A DNA stretch of 64,000 bases, taken from Pseudomonas mosselii (lineage in GTDB: Bacteria > Pseudomonadota > Gammaproteobacteria > Pseudomonadales > Pseudomonadaceae). The stretch's first letter is position 1, and each line of letters opens with the position of its first letter. Position numbers and translations under genes: made by a program. The stretch lies in assembly GCF_019823065.1 (NCBI RefSeq), contig NZ_CP081966.1:4309501-4373500 (forward strand), given 5' to 3'. The notes under the pieces are model-generated. The model was not told the origin of the DNA, ran no database searches, and saw nothing but the letters and a program-made list of their open reading frames with translations. This document shows positions 61,655 to 64,000 of this stretch, piece after piece.

Positions 61655-62653
61655 GTGAAAAAACTCTTCAGCGCCTCGCTGCTCGCCGCGGGCCTGGCCC
61701 TGGGCAACCTCGCCCAGGCCGCCCCGACCCTGCTCAACGTCTCCTACGACGTGATGCGCGACTTCTACAAGGACTACAACCCGGCGTTCCAGAAGCACTG
61801 GGAGGCCGAGCACAAGGAGAAGGTCAATGTGCAGATGTCCTTCGGCGGCTCGAGCAAGCAGGCGCGCGCGGTGATCGATGGCCTGCCGGCCGACGTGATC
61901 ACCATGAACATGGCCACCGACATCAACGCCCTGGCCGACAACGGCAAGCTGGTGCCGGACAACTGGGTGAGCCGCCTGCCGAACAACAGCGCGCCGTTCA
62001 CCTCGGCCACCGTGTTCATCGTGCGCAAGGGCAACCCCAAGGCGCTGAAGGACTGGCCGGACCTGCTCAAGGACGGCGTGCAGGTGATCGTGCCCAACCC
62101 AAAGACCTCGGGTAACGGCCGCTATACCTACCTCTCGGCCTGGGGCTACGTGCTCAAGCAGGGCGGTGACGAAACCAAGGCCCGCGACTTCGTCGGCAAG
62201 CTGTTCAAGCAGGCGCCGGTCCTGGACACCGGTGGCCGCGCCGCCACCACCACCTTCATGACCAACCAGATCGGCGACGTGCTGGTGACCTTCGAGAACG
62301 AGGCCGAGATGATCGCCCGCGAGTTCGGCCGCGACCAGTTCGAAGTGATCTACCCGAGTGTGTCGGCCGAGGCCGAGCCGCCGGTGAGCGTGGTGGACAA
62401 GGTGGTAGCCAAGAAAGGCACCCAGGCCGTGGCCGAGGAATACCTGAAGTACCTGTGGTCGCCCGAGGCCCAGGAAATCGCCGCCAACAACTACCTGCGC
62501 CCGCGTGACGCCACCGTGCTGGCCAAGTACACCGACCGCTTCCCGAAAGTCGACTTCCTGTCCGTTGAAAAAACCTTCGGCGACTGGCGCACCGTGCAGA
62601 AGACCCACTTCAATGACGGTGGCGTGTTCGACCAGATCTATACCAACAAGTAA
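61655..62653 (+). CDS. sbp: sulfate ABC transporter substrate-binding protein
   Basis: Periplasmic sulfate or thiosulfate-binding protein of 332 residues, GTG start chosen by ribosome-site spacing. The signal peptide ends at LAQA near residue 22. Conserved segments include LLNVSYDVMRDFYKDYN, SFGGSSKQARAVIDGLPADV and NPKTSGNGRYTYLSAW, where the sulfate is bound. No cysTWA genes follow. The leader 61540-61650 has a nested hairpin (AGCGAC 61581-61586 with GTCGCT 61606-61611). Confidence 0.93.
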   Translation: MKKLFSASLLAAGLALGNLAQAAPTLLNVSYDVMRDFYKDYNPAFQKHWEAEHKEKVNVQMSFGGSSKQARAVIDGLPADVITMNMATDINALADNGKLVPDNWVSRLPNNSAPFTSATVFIVRKGNPKALKDWPDLLKDGVQVIVPNPKTSGNGRYTYLSAWGYVLKQGGDETKARDFVGKLFKQAPVLDTGGRAATTTFMTNQIGDVLVTFENEAEMIAREFGRDQFEVIYPSVSAEAEPPVSVVDKVVAKKGTQAVAEEYLKYLWSPEAQEIAANNYLRPRDATVLAKYTDRFPKVDFLSVEKTFGDWRTVQKTHFNDGGVFDQIYTNK

Positions 62654-62668
62654 CCGCCGTTCGCCGGG

Positions 62669-63598
62669 TCAGGCCTGCTGGCGGAACACCAGCGCCTTCA
62701 GGCCACCCTCCGGATCCGCATCCGGAAACTCCGGCGGATTCTTAAGCCGCTCGACAAACACCAGCCCCGGCGCCTGCTCGGCCATCCCCTCGATGAGAAA
62801 CTGCGGCCCGATCCCCGGATCGTTGACGCAGGCCAGCACCGTACCGCCTTCAGTCAACAACTCCGGCAAACGCCGAAGGATCTTGGCGTAGTCCTGGGTC
62901 AGCACGAAGCTGCCGCGCTGGAAGGTCGGCGGGTCGATGATGATCAGGTCATACGGCCCGTACTTGCGCACCTTGCCCCATGACTTGAACAGCTCATGCC
63001 CCAGGTACGCGACCCGCGAGGCGTCATGGCCGTTGAGTCGGTGATTGTCGCGGCCCCGGGACAGCGCCGACTTGGCCATGTCCAGGTTGACCACCTGCTC
63101 GGCGCCGCCGGCGATCGCCGCCACCGAAAAGCCGCAGGTGTAGGCGAACAGGTTGAGTACGCGCTTGCCGGCCGCCTGCTCGCGTACCCAGCGTCGGCCA
63201 TAGCGCATGTCGAGGAACAGGCCGTTGTTCTGGCGCACGCCCAGGTCGAGCAGGTACTTCAGGCCATCCTCGACCACCTCGCGCTGCTGGCACGGCTCGC
63301 CCCACAACCACTGGCCAGGGCTGTCCGGCAGGTAGCGGTGCTGCAGCAGGATGGCCTGGCCGGTCCACTGCGGGCGCTCGGCCAGCGCCATCAGCATCGC
63401 TTCGAGCTCGGCCAGCTGGCCCTCGGGCGGCTCACGGAACAGCGCCACCAGCAACACGCCGTCGAGCCAGTCGACGGTGATCTGCTCGAGTCCCGACCAG
63501 CAACGGCCACGGCCATGGAACAGGCGGCGGGTCTCCAGAGGGGCGGGGTCGAGGGCGGCGAGCAGGTGCTGCTCGAGGGTGGCGATGGCTGGGCTCAT
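62669..63598 (-). CDS. class I SAM-dependent methyltransferase (RlmI/RlmK-like)
   Basis: A 309-residue methyltransferase, start MSPAIATLEQHLLAALD at 63598. After an N-terminal RNA-binding-like region come VRQNNGLFLDMRYGRRWV, the SAM motif LNLFAYTCGFSVAAIAGGA and the catalytic-type IIIDPPTFQRG. These resemble the C-terminal part of 23S rRNA cytosine methyltransferases, but the PUA domain is absent, so the substrate is open. It is convergent with sbp, 15 bp apart. Confidence 0.88.
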   Translation of the reverse strand: MSPAIATLEQHLLAALDPAPLETRRLFHGRGRCWSGLEQITVDWLDGVLLVALFREPPEGQLAELEAMLMALAERPQWTGQAILLQHRYLPDSPGQWLWGEPCQQREVVEDGLKYLLDLGVRQNNGLFLDMRYGRRWVREQAAGKRVLNLFAYTCGFSVAAIAGGAEQVVNLDMAKSALSRGRDNHRLNGHDASRVAYLGHELFKSWGKVRKYGPYDLIIIDPPTFQRGSFVLTQDYAKILRRLPELLTEGGTVLACVNDPGIGPQFLIEGMAEQAPGLVFVERLKNPPEFPDADPEGGLKALVFRQQA

Positions 63599-63759
63599 GT
63601 CGGCTACGGTCAGGCAAAAGCGCCATTCTACCCGCTCAATGCCGGGCCGGGCGGTCATCAATGAAGGGGATGAGAGGGTTTGCGGCACTTTTGTCGCTTT
63701 TTTCTTGCCGGGGCGCTGTGGATAGTGCGGCCATCCCTCCCTGAAACCGGATCACTGCC

Positions 63760-64000
63760 ATGTCACCCCTGAAAGTCGAATTCTTCCACGATGTCGTCTG
63801 CGGCTGGTGCTTCGTCCTCGCCCCGCGCCTCAAGCAGTTGCAGGACGAACTCAACCTGGACATCCAGCACCGCAGCTTCATCCTGCAGACCAGCCGCGAG
63901 GCGATGGTCGAGCGCTTCGGCTCAATGCCCAAGGCCAAGGAAACCATCCTCAGCCACTGGCTGTCGTGCTCGCGCGCCGAGGACATCAAGCGCATCAACA
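63760..64000 (+). CDS. DsbA-family (FrnE-like) oxidoreductase, 5' part
   Basis: The first 80 residues are present, cut by the window end. MSPLKVEFFHDVVCGWCF gives a thioredoxin-fold start with a CGWC active site at residues 14-17. FrnE-like DsbA proteins and 2-hydroxychromene isomerases share this pattern; the CXXC favours a dithiol oxidoreductase. There is no signal peptide, so a cytoplasmic location is likely. It is divergent from the methyltransferase. Confidence 0.8.
   Translation, partial: MSPLKVEFFHDVVCGWCFVLAPRLKQLQDELNLDIQHRSFILQTSREAMVERFGSMPKAKETILSHWLSCSRAEDIKRIN

Overview
The window is a high-GC gammaproteobacterial chromosome segment that fits the Pseudomonas putida group. The reasons are the gene order (two tandem cbb3 oxidase operons, ccoGHIS, hemN, anr, apt, then dnaX-ybaB-recR, ligA-zipA-smc, xdhABC-guaD, a ureide pathway and gcl-hyi-glxR-ttuD-pyk), the codon use, and the many REP-type palindromes of the P. 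putida kind between genes. No rRNA, tRNA, CRISPR array, insertion sequence or prophage was seen. The only structural RNA recognised is the 4.5S signal recognition particle RNA.

Region 1 (1-15.7 kb) is micro-oxic respiration. Two complete ccoNOQP operons are followed by the maturation genes ccoG, fixH, ccoI (copper P-type ATPase), ccoS and a TauE/SafE-type membrane protein. Next come oxygen-independent hemN, with a perfect FNR/ANR box upstream, the oxygen sensor anr, and apt.

Region 2 (15.7-31.4 kb) is mostly core DNA metabolism on the minus strand: recR, ybaB, dnaX, ligA, zipA and smc. Accessory genes are interleaved: a solitary periplasmic binding protein, a DUF2938/MerR divergent pair, and a two-gene unit of a superfamily 1 helicase with a small helical protein. 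The 4.5S RNA gene lies here with its own promoter.

Region 3 (30.7-52.2 kb) is a purine-catabolic island. It holds xanthine dehydrogenase (xdhABC), guanine deaminase, two FCD-type GntR regulators, two NCS2 permeases, uraH, puuE, uraD, allA, a membrane urate oxidase with a cytochrome c domain (puuD) and two Tsx-like outer-membrane channels. Together they take guanine and xanthine through urate and allantoin towards glyoxylate, although no allantoicase gene is in the window. A small orphan RHS-core protein, an aquaporin, a DUF808 protein, a small secreted protein and a RutR-like TetR regulator are interspersed.

Region 4 (52.2-64 kb) is glyoxylate assimilation: a GlcG/HbpS-like gene divergent from gcl-hyi-glxR-ttuD-pyk. 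A urea channel, a voltage-gated-type K+ channel, a sulfate-binding protein, a methyltransferase and the start of a DsbA-family gene follow. A TTGTATACAA-type palindrome recurs upstream of uraH, puuE, the guanine/hypoxanthine permease and its neighbouring GntR gene, the GlcG-like gene and gcl. This suggests that one GntR regulator ties ureide breakdown to glyoxylate assimilation.
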